From Scandinavium goeteborgense (GTDB lineage Bacteria; Pseudomonadota; Gammaproteobacteria; Enterobacterales; Enterobacteriaceae), in assembly GCF_003935895.2 (NCBI RefSeq), contig NZ_CP054058.1, positions 2,213,177 to 2,277,176 of the forward strand: a DNA stretch of 64,000 nt, in the 5' to 3' direction. Positions 26,199 to 34,775 of the stretch are shown here, piece after piece (the stretch's first letter is position 1; each line of letters begins with the position of its first letter). The position numbers were made by a program, and so were the translations under genes. Under the pieces are notes generated by a model. It had not been told where the DNA came from. It saw only the letters and a program-made list of their open reading frames with translations, and made no database searches.

Positions 26199-27185
26199 TT
26201 ACGCAAACTGAGGGAAAAGGGCGAGGGCGTTGTTACGCATAAAATCGGCCCGTAATGCCGCTGAAAGCTGCGGACTGCCGTCAAGCTGGGCGGCAAGGGC
26301 GGTCACTAACGGTTCAGGCGTATAAGGGTAATCGCTGCCGTACAAAACATGTTTGGGGTCAGCGATTTCCAGCAGCGCGTTAAGCTGTCGAGGCAGTGGG
26401 AAACCGGCCAGGTCGTAATACATGCCGCGCAACGAGGTCATGAATTTTTCCGCATCCAGTTTTTCAGGCAGACCGAGCGCAGGAGAAAGGCCCGCCACAC
26501 GATCGGCCAGCACCGGGATTGTCGCCCCTGCATGCGGCACGATAATTTGCACATTCGGGAAGCGATCCAGTGTCCCGGAAAGCAGCAGATTAAATACTGC
26601 TCGCGTAGTTTCGAACATAAATTCAATCATCGGGAACGGATAGCCAATCGGTGGCAGCGCTGCGGCATTTTCACCTTTTGGCTGAACCTGACAGCACGGA
26701 CAATGCGGGTTGGTCGGGTGAATGAACACTTTCGCGTGCCGACGATTCAGTTCCTCAAACACCGGATCAAAGCGGGCATCTCCCAGATAAATTCCGTGGA
26801 AATTACTTTCCAGCACCACGCCATCGGCCTTCAGGGTATCAAAGGCATATTCCAGTTCACGCAGCGCGCCGTCGACATCCGGCAGCGGCAAGGTGGCAAA
26901 CATGCCAAAACGCTGAGGATTATCGTGCGCTGCGGTGGCACCTTCTTCATTAACAAAACGCGCCAGATCGCGGGCTGCGGCGTTATCACCAAAGTGGACG
27001 CCGGGCGCCGATACCGACAGGATAGCACTGCCAATCTCATTACGGTCCATCATTTCAAGGTGTTCAGTGACGTTCCACTCAGGAATGGCGGGCATCCCTG
27101 AAGGTTTCGAATGACCCGCCGCGGCAAGGGCCGCACGATAGCGTTCGGGCAAAAAGTGTGCATGCACATCGATTCTCTGGACCAT
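26199..27185 (-). CDS. Amidohydrolase of the ACMSD (amidohydrolase_2) family
   Basis: The 328-residue metal-dependent enzyme has the N-terminal metal motif DVHAHF, a central VFIHPTNPHCP, IIVPHAGATIP near residue 215, and YGSDYPYTPEP near residue 288, the metal-ligand pattern of ACMSD-like decarboxylases and hydrolases. These act on carboxylated aromatics or lactones; the substrate is not known here. Two adjacent ATGs exist and the second (27185) has the better spacing from AAGGAG. It is in line with an NTF2-like gene and near a LysR regulator, forming a small catabolic cluster. Confidence 0.85.
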   Translation of the reverse strand: MVQRIDVHAHFLPERYRAALAAAGHSKPSGMPAIPEWNVTEHLEMMDRNEIGSAILSVSAPGVHFGDNAAARDLARFVNEEGATAAHDNPQRFGMFATLPLPDVDGALRELEYAFDTLKADGVVLESNFHGIYLGDARFDPVFEELNRRHAKVFIHPTNPHCPCCQVQPKGENAAALPPIGYPFPMIEFMFETTRAVFNLLLSGTLDRFPNVQIIVPHAGATIPVLADRVAGLSPALGLPEKLDAEKFMTSLRGMYYDLAGFPLPRQLNALLEIADPKHVLYGSDYPYTPEPLVTALAAQLDGSPQLSAALRADFMRNNALALFPQFA

Positions 27186-27221
27186 CATTTACTCCTTTAT
27201 TTCACTGATATTGAATTCGGT

Positions 27222-27803
27222 TTAGGCGGCTAACCAACGTTTACCGTCAGCTTTCATCTTGGCTTCCAGTTCACTGCCGCGTGTCGCGAAGATGCGTCCC
27301 AGAGGGAATCCGCTCTGCTCAAGTAAATAGGCCAGCGCGGCATATTCTCGTGGATATTTCGTCACAATCGCTTGGTCAATCTCTACCGGGCCGAACGGGA
27401 AGGTGAAAGTGCCAATATCGTAAACACTCTGACGATGGAACAGTTTCCATACGCCGTCGCGTTTTTCGGCCAGGTCGTAAAAACGGTTGTGGCATTCACA
27501 GCCGATATTCAGCTTCACGTTCTCAGCGATGATAATCGCGTTGGTTTCCAGAATGGCTTTATCACCGGCTTCGTTGAAGGTGATTGCCGGTGACGCGATG
27601 AGATGTTTAGTTCGCAGGTCAGACGCGCCCATCCGCATTGAGCCATTCACGAAATCGCTGGCCAGCCCTTCGAACCAGGTAATTTCGATGGTGCCGTCCG
27701 GGTGGAACAGATTGCGCAGCTGATCCCATTCGCTCAGGTCGCGGTGCATCCAGCCATTCATCAGGTCGTTAAGTTGCTGGCGGTCTTGAAGTGGGTTATG
27801 CAT
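27222..27803 (-). CDS. NTF2-like (SnoaL/ring-hydroxylating-dioxygenase-subunit fold) protein
   Basis: The 193-residue protein has the cone-shaped NTF2-like fold signature: LNDLMNGWMHRDLSEWDQLRNLFHPDGTIEITWFEG, then an HLI and CECHNRFYDLAEKRDGVWKL pattern. The family includes small isomerases, dehydratases and dioxygenase beta subunits. It precedes the amidohydrolase by 36 bases on the same strand, and a LysR gene is divergent from it with a 122-base gap. The likely role is a catalytic or accessory step in the same pathway as the amidohydrolase; no more can be said. Confidence 0.8.
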   Translation of the reverse strand: MHNPLQDRQQLNDLMNGWMHRDLSEWDQLRNLFHPDGTIEITWFEGLASDFVNGSMRMGASDLRTKHLIASPAITFNEAGDKAILETNAIIIAENVKLNIGCECHNRFYDLAEKRDGVWKLFHRQSVYDIGTFTFPFGPVEIDQAIVTKYPREYAALAYLLEQSGFPLGRIFATRGSELEAKMKADGKRWLAA

Positions 27804-27925
27804 GTTTAGGGTTCCTGTTAGTTGTCAGTCGTGTTTGACTGGATTCAGTTTGGCCCCGAAAGGAGGTAAACTCAAATATATAGATTTTACTGATCAATCA
27901 TTTTTATTGATTGATGGAGAGGGTT

Positions 27926-28819
27926 ATGGATTTACGTCACCTGAGATACTTTTTGGCCGTCGCTGAAGAACGACATTTCGGCCGAGCGGCAGAACGGCTC
28001 AATATCGTTCAGCCCGCATTGAGCATGCAGATAAAAGCCCTTGAAGCCGAGCTGGGCGGTCCGTTGCTGATTCGTACCAGTCGTCGGGTCGAACTGACCG
28101 ACGCCGGTAAGCTTTTGCAGGCCGAAGCCATGCGCACGCTCGAGCACATGGAACATACGCGACTTGCGGTCGAGCGGTCGATTCGCGGGGAAACGGGTAG
28201 GGTGCGGGTCGGGTTTGCTGGCAATGCCGTCTTTAGCGGCAGGCTGATGCAGGACGTTCGCGCGTTTCATCAGGCGTATCCAGATGCTGAGATTATTTGT
28301 CAGGAGTTGGCCCCGCAGCTGCAAAATGAGGCTATTCAGAACGGCACACTGGATGTGGGTTATATGCCTGATTACTATCCTGATCATGACTCAGCCCTGG
28401 TGTATGAATCCGTGGGTGAATGGGGGCGGGTGGTGGTGATGTCCAGCGAGCATCCGCTTGCCGATAAAGAGAGTCTGACTGTCGATATGCTGGCCAATGA
28501 ACCGTTAATCATGTACTCCATCAACGACGCGGATTCTGAGCTGGATACGCAGTTACAAAAGCTGCTGGGTGATTCGTTGAATATTGCCTGGCGTATTTCC
28601 AGCTCACTGAGCGTGCTCGCGATGGCCGGGGCCGGGCTTGGGATCGCGCTGGTTCCCGCGCCGTTAGCGCAGGTGGCTATTCCGGGCGTGGTCTATCGGG
28701 TACTTGATTCGAAGGCGCTCACAGCCAATCTGATGCTGGTCAGCCGTAAAAACGAACCCAGCGCTGCGGTGCTGGCCTATCTTACCCATACGCGAAAAGA
28801 CACCCTTATAAAAGGTTGA
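27926..28819 (+). CDS. LysR-family transcriptional regulator
   Basis: The 297-residue regulator has the LysR helix-turn-helix at residues 1-60 (LRYFLAVAEERHFGRAAERLNIVQPALSMQIKALE) and a periplasmic-binding-like effector domain. The ATG at 27926 is preceded by GGAGAGG; the longer frame from 27911 lacks this. It is divergent from the NTF2-like gene and followed closely by a convergent alpha/beta hydrolase, so it most likely activates the amidohydrolase operon in response to a pathway intermediate. Confidence 0.92.
   Translation: MDLRHLRYFLAVAEERHFGRAAERLNIVQPALSMQIKALEAELGGPLLIRTSRRVELTDAGKLLQAEAMRTLEHMEHTRLAVERSIRGETGRVRVGFAGNAVFSGRLMQDVRAFHQAYPDAEIICQELAPQLQNEAIQNGTLDVGYMPDYYPDHDSALVYESVGEWGRVVVMSSEHPLADKESLTVDMLANEPLIMYSINDADSELDTQLQKLLGDSLNIAWRISSSLSVLAMAGAGLGIALVPAPLAQVAIPGVVYRVLDSKALTANLMLVSRKNEPSAAVLAYLTHTRKDTLIKG
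28195..28202 (+). other. KOPS octamer pointing toward dif
   Basis: GGGTAGGG fits GGGNAGGG and points rightward to dif; it lies inside the LysR gene. Confidence 0.6.
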
Positions 28820-28835
28820 GCGACTTTCATCATAA

Positions 28836-29639
28836 TTATTTGCTCAGGGTAATCAGGATTTGATGCAACTCATTGGCGAACAGCTGTGGATCGGTGGCAT
28901 AGCTCAGGTGATGACCGCTGATTTCAATACACGGGCAGGGTAGTTGGCTGGCCAGCTCGCGGGCGGTCAGAGCATAAAATGCGTCGGCACTGGTGCGGCC
29001 TCGGGCAGTTACCATGGGCACAGCGTTATGGCGAAGCAGATTCAGATCTGGGACAAAGCGGCTGATGACATTGAATTCGTGAGCAAGAAAACGCGCATAG
29101 GCACTGCCTTGATCGCCTGGAGCGCTGGCGTTCAGATCCAGACCAACGAACGCGGTGTTAAACAGTTTCATCGCTTCGGCTCCGCCGTCGACTTTATAGG
29201 TGTTGTACACGCGGTCGAAAAAGTGGCGCCAGGTGGTGGCTTCAAGCTCTGGCAATAAGTCAGTGATGGGTGGCTCGTGATCGACCAGGGCGCGAACTAA
29301 TTGCGGGTGATCCTGCGTCAGCTTTAGCGCAATGTTAGCGCCAGCACTGTGACCGAACACAAACGCTTTTTCAGTACCCATGGCACGAATAACGGCCGCC
29401 GCATCGCGACCTTGTTGCGCCATGTCCAGTTCAGCATGAATATCGCCGGTACTGCGGAAATTAGCGCGACGATCGTAACGCACTACGGTGTAGTTATCAC
29501 AAAGCTGAGCCGACAAGGCGGCGAAACGTCGGCTGTCACCATTCCCGCCAGCAACCAGCAGCAGTAATGGCCCTTGACCTTCAACGTCATAAGCGATGTC
29601 AGCGCCCTCGGTGTGAACGGTAGCGGAATAGCCGTGCAT
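28836..29639 (-). CDS. Alpha/beta-hydrolase
   Basis: The 267-residue enzyme has an oxyanion-region LLLVAGGNGDSRRF, the nucleophile elbow GHSAG near residue 97, and a C-terminal catalytic His in SGHHLSY. It resembles small esterases and haloperoxidase-like hydrolases; the substrate is unknown. GGAG precedes the ATG. It is convergent with the LysR gene and could work with the nearby amidohydrolase and NTF2-like proteins, although it has its own promoter. Confidence 0.88.
   Translation of the reverse strand: MHGYSATVHTEGADIAYDVEGQGPLLLLVAGGNGDSRRFAALSAQLCDNYTVVRYDRRANFRSTGDIHAELDMAQQGRDAAAVIRAMGTEKAFVFGHSAGANIALKLTQDHPQLVRALVDHEPPITDLLPELEATTWRHFFDRVYNTYKVDGGAEAMKLFNTAFVGLDLNASAPGDQGSAYARFLAHEFNVISRFVPDLNLLRHNAVPMVTARGRTSADAFYALTARELASQLPCPCIEISGHHLSYATDPQLFANELHQILITLSK
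28933..28940 (+). other. KOPS octamer pointing toward dif
   Basis: GGGCAGGG fits GGGNAGGG and points rightward to dif. Confidence 0.6.
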
Positions 29640-29762
29640 GGTGTTTTCTCCACAGGGATAGTGGAATAAAGTCTGGACCCAAGAAAAGATAACTTCAAAT
29701 GGATAGATTTTTCCGATCTATCAGCCGCCCATCTGAGCGGCAAATGAATTATGCCTGAATGG

Positions 29763-30728
29763 TTATTTCTCTGATTTGCTTCCCAGTAAGGGTATTAGTC
29801 GAATATAAATAAGCTCACTCAGTAATTCGACCATTGTCTGCATAACAATCACCGCTGGTAAAACAGGTATTGCTCCGGGTACTGAAAGCGCAAGTGGAAG
29901 TATAACCAAGGAATTTCGTGTTCCTGCACTAAACGCAATGGCTCTGCCAGAGGTAGCGTTTAATCTGAATAATCTGGATACACACCACCCGGCTAATGGC
30001 GCCAGCACTGCAAAGGCAACGTATACAGGCACAACATGTAATGCCGCTGATTTAGCTTCTCCCAGTTGAGGAACCATTGCTGCGACGACAACAAACAAGA
30101 CAACTGCCGTCGCCGGAACAGGTAGCAAACCAAGCCCTTTATTAATTGAATACCCCAGTTGACTCCTGCTGCTCCAGAATTGGGTCAAACTTGCCAGGCA
30201 AAGAGGCATCACGATCAACCACATGAAGGCCTGAAAAAATGGCCCGGGTCTGACGAGCCCTTCAGCCTGGTCACCCAGAAATAAATGCAGATACACTGGC
30301 AAGAGCAGTACCTGCATAATCAGTAGCGCAGGTGTGGAAGCCAAAAGTAGTTTCGAATCGCTCCGACCCAATTGTGAAAATGTCACCACATAATCGATAC
30401 AGGGGCTCAGGAGAACCATGAGCACTCCCAGCATGACAAGCGGATTATTTGGAATAAACTGTATCAGGAAAGCAACCAGCACCGGTACGATCACGAAATT
30501 GGCTATAAGCAATGGCATGAGGAAGCGAATACGGGTGAATGCTTGGCCAAGTTCGGCTACAGGAACCTGGAGAAACGTGACATACAACATCAGTGCCAGC
30601 ACCGGAGTTATTGCTTTTTCAAATACTGACGTGCCTGGAACCACAGTGGCGAAAATAGCAGCCAGGACCACTGCAAAAAAATAAATAACGACCTGATGAA
30701 TTTCAAGCCGTTCTCTTAGCTGCATCAT
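29763..30728 (-). CDS. SBF-fold arsenite permease (ACR3-related) at the end of the ars operon
   Basis: The 321-residue inner-membrane protein has ten hydrophobic segments of the bile acid:sodium symporter fold. A conserved-type Cys occurs in LLSPCIDYVVTFSQLGRSD, as in the fourth helix of ACR3 arsenite exporters, and RNSLVILPLAL appears near residue 270. It lies 88 bases downstream of arsC on the same strand. This placement supports a role as a second arsenic efflux pump, beside ArsB. The alternative is export of another anion; substrate is inferred from context. Confidence 0.75.
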   Translation of the reverse strand: MMQLRERLEIHQVVIYFFAVVLAAIFATVVPGTSVFEKAITPVLALMLYVTFLQVPVAELGQAFTRIRFLMPLLIANFVIVPVLVAFLIQFIPNNPLVMLGVLMVLLSPCIDYVVTFSQLGRSDSKLLLASTPALLIMQVLLLPVYLHLFLGDQAEGLVRPGPFFQAFMWLIVMPLCLASLTQFWSSRSQLGYSINKGLGLLPVPATAVVLFVVVAAMVPQLGEAKSAALHVVPVYVAFAVLAPLAGWCVSRLFRLNATSGRAIAFSAGTRNSLVILPLALSVPGAIPVLPAVIVMQTMVELLSELIYIRLIPLLGSKSEK

Positions 30729-30816
30729 ATTTACTTAACTCGTATTCTTTCCATAAAGTTGAATATCATACGGATAAAACCCTCTGGTATACACCCCATG
30801 GTTTATACGAGAAAAG

Positions 30817-31248
30817 TTACTTTCGGATCAAACGACGCCCTTCGTTATCAACAACTTTTTCGCCGTCTTCTTTTGTGAACTCTGCTTTTTGAGCTTCCGG
30901 AAGTATCTCCAGAACCTTCTCTGACGGTCGGCATAACAATGTTCCAAGTGGCGTGACCACGACGGGACGATTCATCAGAATTGGGTGCGCGAGTATGGCG
31001 TCGATCAGTTCATCATTAGTGAATGTATTTTTATCAAGTTCTAACTGCTCATACGGCTCTGTATTTTTACGTAACAATGCCCGAACAGTGATCCCCATAT
31101 CTGCAATCAGTTTCACCAGTTCCTCACGGGTTGGTGGTGTATCGAGATAGAGGATAACGGTGGGTTCAGTCCCGCTGTTGCGGATCATTTCAAGGGTATT
31201 TCGGGACGTCCCGCAGGCCGGGTTGTGATAAATGGTAATGTTGCTCAT
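30817..31248 (-). CDS. arsC: Arsenate reductase ArsC (glutaredoxin-dependent)
   Basis: The 143-residue enzyme has the catalytic Cys12 in NPACGTSRN and the downstream arginine-containing segments (ILMNRPVVVTPLGTLLCRPSEKVL) of the E. coli plasmid-type ArsC. It reduces arsenate to arsenite with glutathione and glutaredoxin, so that ArsB can export it. It begins 12 bases after arsB. Confidence 0.96.
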   Translation of the reverse strand: MSNITIYHNPACGTSRNTLEMIRNSGTEPTVILYLDTPPTREELVKLIADMGITVRALLRKNTEPYEQLELDKNTFTNDELIDAILAHPILMNRPVVVTPLGTLLCRPSEKVLEILPEAQKAEFTKEDGEKVVDNEGRRLIRK

Positions 31249-31260
31249 ATCAGTATCTCA

Positions 31261-32550
31261 TTACAAAGTGAAAGACAGACGAAGCGCCAGTGCTGCCAGC
31301 GTGAGAAACAGCACGGGGAGTGTCATAACAATGCCCACCCGGAAGTAATATCCCCAGGTAATTTTGATGTTTTTCTGCGAAAGAACATGCAGCCAAAGTA
31401 AGGTTGCCAGGCTGCCGATAGGGGTAATTTTAGGCCCCAGATCGCTGCCGATGACGTTGGCGTAAATCATCGCTTCTTTGATAACACCAGTGGCTGCGCT
31501 GCCCTCAATCGACAGCGCCCCAACCAGCACGGTCGGCATATTGTTCATCACCGATGACAGGAAGGCTGTCAGGAAGCCAGTACCCAACGTTGCCGCCCAT
31601 AATCCTTGTTCTGCCAGCTGATTCAGCACGGATGAAAGATAATGGGTCAGACCGGCATTTCGTAAGCCGTAGACCACCAGATACATCCCCAACGAGAAGA
31701 TAACGATTTGCCATGGGGCACCTCGCAACACCTTGCCTGTGTTAATGGCATGACCTTTTTTCGCAACCACAAACAGGAGCAGGGCACCAACAGCAGCGAC
31801 CAGACTGACAGGAACGCCCAGCGGCTCCAGTCCGAAGAACCCCACCAGAAGTAAAATCAGAACCAGCCAGCCGGTTTTAAAGGTATTCGCATCGCGTATA
31901 GCGTCTTTCGGTTCTTTCAAAAGAGAAACGTCGTAAACGGCAGGAATGTCCTTGCGGAAAAACAGATGCAACATCACAAGCGTCGTCGCAATGGCCGCCA
32001 GGTTGACCGGCACCATCACGGCGGCATATTCGGAGAAACCAAGCTTAAAGAAATCCGCCGAGACGATGTTTACCAGGTTTGAGACAATCAGCGGCAGGCT
32101 TGCCGTGTCAGCGATAAACCCAGCGGCCATGACAAACGCTAAGGTTGACCCCTTGCTGAATCCCAGGGCCAGCAGCATCGCGATAACGATAGGCGTCAGG
32201 ATCAGTGCTGCACCGTCGTTGGCGAACAGTGCGGCGACCATCGATCCAAGCAGCACAATCCACGTGAAGAGAAGTCGCCCCCGGCCATTCCCCCAACGGG
32301 CAACGTGCAGCGCGGCCCATTCAAAGAAGCCGGATTCATCGAGCAGAAGACTGATGATAATCACGGCAATAAAGGTGGCGGTCGCATTCCACACTATCTG
32401 CCAGACCACCGGAATATCCCCCAGATGAACGACGCCAGTCAGCAATGCCAGACCTGCGCCCAGTGAGGCACTCCAGCCAATCCTCAGCCCTCTGGGTTGC
32501 CAGATAACCAGGACGAGCGTGAATATAAAGATAGCACCAGCCAGTAACAT
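31261..32550 (-). CDS. arsB: Arsenite efflux pump ArsB
   Basis: The 429-residue inner-membrane transporter has the length and sequence of E. coli ArsB, e.g. [29 protein letters not shown] and [50 protein letters not shown]. It exports arsenite and antimonite using the proton motive force. The second Met (32550) is the start, with GGAG seven bases ahead; the first Met at 32562 lacks a ribosome-binding site. It is 45 bases downstream of arsR. Confidence 0.96.
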   Translation of the reverse strand: MLLAGAIFIFTLVLVIWQPRGLRIGWSASLGAGLALLTGVVHLGDIPVVWQIVWNATATFIAVIIISLLLDESGFFEWAALHVARWGNGRGRLLFTWIVLLGSMVAALFANDGAALILTPIVIAMLLALGFSKGSTLAFVMAAGFIADTASLPLIVSNLVNIVSADFFKLGFSEYAAVMVPVNLAAIATTLVMLHLFFRKDIPAVYDVSLLKEPKDAIRDANTFKTGWLVLILLLVGFFGLEPLGVPVSLVAAVGALLLFVVAKKGHAINTGKVLRGAPWQIVIFSLGMYLVVYGLRNAGLTHYLSSVLNQLAEQGLWAATLGTGFLTAFLSSVMNNMPTVLVGALSIEGSAATGVIKEAMIYANVIGSDLGPKITPIGSLATLLWLHVLSQKNIKITWGYYFRVGIVMTLPVLFLTLAALALRLSFTL

Positions 32551-32595
32551 CGGAAACTCCATTCACATTTGTTTATTCGAATATATACATCGTCA

Positions 32596-32916
32596 TCAGC
32601 AGGAGGCAGATGCAACGCTACTAAGCTTGTTGCGTATGTTTTCTCGTTCACAGTTCCAGGCGGTATCAATAATACCCGCAGCCCATGCAGGCATGTGTGG
32701 CGACAGTCGGTAATGCACCCATTTTCCTTCGCGGCGGTCGATGACCAGTTCTGCTTCGCGTAACAGCGCCATATGTCGTGAGATTTTTGGCTGAGATTCT
32801 GCGGTTGCCGCACAGATGTCACAGACGCACATCTCACCGGACTCCCTGAGTAGCATCACGATAGTCGAACGGGTTTCATCGGCGAGCAGTTTAAAAAGCT
32901 GAACAGGCTGTAGCAT
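32596..32916 (-). CDS. arsR: Arsenical operon repressor ArsR
   Basis: The 106-residue winged-helix repressor carries the arsenite-sensing motif CVCDIC and the recognition helix QPKISRHMALLREAELV, then KWVHYRLSPHMPAWAA, all as in E. coli ArsR. Binding of arsenite releases it from DNA. The start at 32916 (MLQPVQLFK) is preceded by GAGG and matches E. coli; the longer frame is not used. An AT-rich palindrome upstream is the likely operator. Confidence 0.95.
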   Translation of the reverse strand: MLQPVQLFKLLADETRSTIVMLLRESGEMCVCDICAATAESQPKISRHMALLREAELVIDRREGKWVHYRLSPHMPAWAAGIIDTAWNCERENIRNKLSSVASASC

Positions 32917-32943
32917 GCTTAACCTCGTTAAAAAATAACAACA

Positions 32944-32961
32944 CATATGATATTTCATATG
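32944..32961. promoter_or_regulatory. ArsR operator candidate
   Basis: CATATG occurs at 32944-32949 and 32956-32961 around a six-base spacer, forming an AT-rich dyad about 30 bases upstream of arsR. E. coli ArsR protects a site containing a similar CATATG element. Confidence 0.6.
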
Positions 32962-33002
32962 TCATAGGTTTTAAAGCATAGCTAAAGTAATGGAGATTTT
33001 TT

Positions 33003-33062
33003 ATGACCGACTTACCGGCAATCGAACTCAGAAAGTTTGTTATTGGTGGAGTAGGGAAGTGA
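33003..33062 (+). other. Short frame with good ribosome-binding site, probable gene remnant
   Basis: After GGAG, an ATG opens a 19-codon frame (starting MTDLPAIEL) that ends in TGA. It is divergent from arsR. I do not recognise it. In the setting of neighbouring gene fragments it is more likely the head of a deleted gene than a functional microprotein. Confidence 0.3.
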
Positions 33063-33123
33063 CACGCCATTAAGCCGGAGCTCTTGATGTCCGTCCGGGT
33101 AATAACTCTGTCGAGACGGCAGT

Positions 33124-33189
33124 ATCAACGAGCTTTTTAATATCGTCTTCGCGGGTGACATCTGTTGCTATGGTCATTGCGGGCCCACC
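33124..33189 (-). pseudogene. Short-chain dehydrogenase fragment
   Basis: The minus strand encodes GGPAMTIATDVTREDDIKKL followed by VDTAV, the segment of classical SDR enzymes between the cofactor loop and the NNAG motif. The glycine motif before it and the catalytic residues after it are missing. It follows the Old-Yellow-Enzyme gene on the same strand and marks a deleted dehydrogenase. Confidence 0.65.
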
Positions 33190-33218
33190 TTGCCAAATTT
33201 GGGACCGCTTAGATAAAT

Positions 33219-34337
33219 TTAACGGATGTTAAACCAGCCAGTGGTCTCTTCAATTACGCGCCAGAGTTTCTGGGGTATAGCAAGTTGCTCTACGTCTGAT
33301 GCAGCAATATTGAGAGCAATTTTTCCTTCAGCTTTGCCATCTGCAAACTTAACCCAGTCTGGGTTCATCACCATACCCTGACCTACGGCAGTCAAAGATA
33401 CCCCTGCTTTAACAGCATCCTCGGCTTGCTCTGGTGTTCGCAACTGTCCGGCAACAATAAGAGGTATACGTCCAGCCAGATGATCGCGCGCGATTTCAAT
33501 GGCTTTCGGGCCATTCGGTGCATCAACGGGTCTGGCTTCAAGTACATTACCGAGTGATACATGAAGATAATCAATACCTTCATCGACCAGGCGGTCAACC
33601 AGCTTAAGCGACTCATCAATGCGCAACCCATCTTCGTAATGCTCATCCAGTGAAATGCGGTATCCCATCAGGAAGGGATTGGTTGCATGCTCAGCAATCG
33701 TTTTACGCACACTCTCAATGACGCTGAGTGGGAAACGCATACGGTTTTTAAGAGAGCCGCCCCATTGATCCTCTCTACGGTTGGAATGAGGTGAGAAAAA
33801 GTTCTGAAGTAAAAAGCCATGAGCACCATGTAACTCAACACCATCAAATCCTGCTTCTATTGCACGGCGAGTTGCTTCCCCGAAATGCTGAATAACAGTT
33901 TCGACTTCAGTGCATGTCAGTTCACGAGGGGTAACGGACGGTGCGAAAGGACCGGCGTCACCGGGAATAGCGCTTGCAGCTACAATATCCGAAACCAGTT
34001 CAGGGCTGGTTTTCACACCTGCATGGAATATTTGTAAGATTGCCGGTGCTCCACCGCTTTTTGCAGCAATAGCCAGACGCTTCAAACCGGGAATAAATTT
34101 GTCGTCATACGCAGCAAACTCTCCCGTAAACCCAATGCCGTTTTCCTGAACATGTGTACAGCCAGTAATGACCAGCCCGATGTCCTGAACGCGTCGACGA
34201 TAATATGCTTCTTCCTCATGAGATACCGTGCCGTCATCATTACCAGCCCAGGTCGTCATCGGGGCCATCACAATACGGTTGCGCAGAGTCACACCTTTAC
34301 CGAGTGTAAATTTTTCAAGAAGTGGATTTTATTTCAT
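33219..34337 (-). pseudogene. NADH:flavin oxidoreductase (Old Yellow Enzyme family) with a stop at codon 3
   Basis: The main frame encodes an FMN-dependent ene-reductase-like TIM barrel: NRIVMAPMTTWAGNDDG, then FDGVELHGAHGFLLQNFFSPHSNRREDQWGG, then IVAGQLRTPEQAEDAV. Read upstream, the frame gives ATG AAA TAA and then codons for NPLLEKFTLGKGVTLRNR, the normal N-terminus of the family, so a TAA interrupts the gene at codon 3. Translation could only restart at the GTG at 34292, which would lose the first beta strand and has poor signals. It lies among other fragments, supporting decay; a sequencing error at this A-rich spot is the alternative. Confidence 0.7.
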
Positions 34338-34349
34338 GGATAGTTATAC

Positions 34350-34583
34350 CTAAATGAGATTCTTTTTGAAGAAAGGAGCCAGCTTCCCGGACATCATTAT
34401 TTCATTGTTCCGGAACAGGACGCTGCTGACTGTGACGCCATCTACATGTGTCGTGGTGCCAGATATATGAGGGGTAGGTGAGTGCAGGGCTGAAGCATGA
34501 CTCGCCATCAGAAATCCTGCGGAGGCCACTGAGCTTGTCAGGATAAAATTTCGGCGGCTTAATCCACCTGTTTTATTACTCAT
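34350..34583 (-). pseudogene. Truncated Tat-exported alpha/beta hydrolase
   Basis: The 77-residue frame begins with a twin-arginine signal (LSRRNFILTSSVASAGFLMA) and continues HVDGVTVSSVLFRNNEIMMSGKL, the usual start of a hydrolase domain of about 300 residues. It then ends abruptly after ten unrelated residues. The catalytic elbow is absent. It is 12 bases upstream of the damaged Old-Yellow-Enzyme gene, so the truncation and the stop codon probably belong to one decay process. The ATG and ribosome-binding region are intact. Confidence 0.7.
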
Positions 34584-34775
34584 AGCGAGACTCCCTCATT
34601 TACATGATGACGGCCCTGGCCGCTGAAAGAACACAGATTGTTTCAGTGGCCATCTTAATCTCTTTAGTATTCAGAAATTAGATGCTTAATTTCGCATGGG
34701 CTTAGAAGGAGATTTTCTTAATGGGGTGATAAGAAACTACGTTCAATATGGACCGGGATAAACAGCGTTCAAAGG

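Noticed and set aside
33003-33062. 19-codon frame as a functional microprotein
   Set aside because: It has a decent ribosome-binding site but no membrane or binding features, and lies among truncated genes, so a remnant is more likely.
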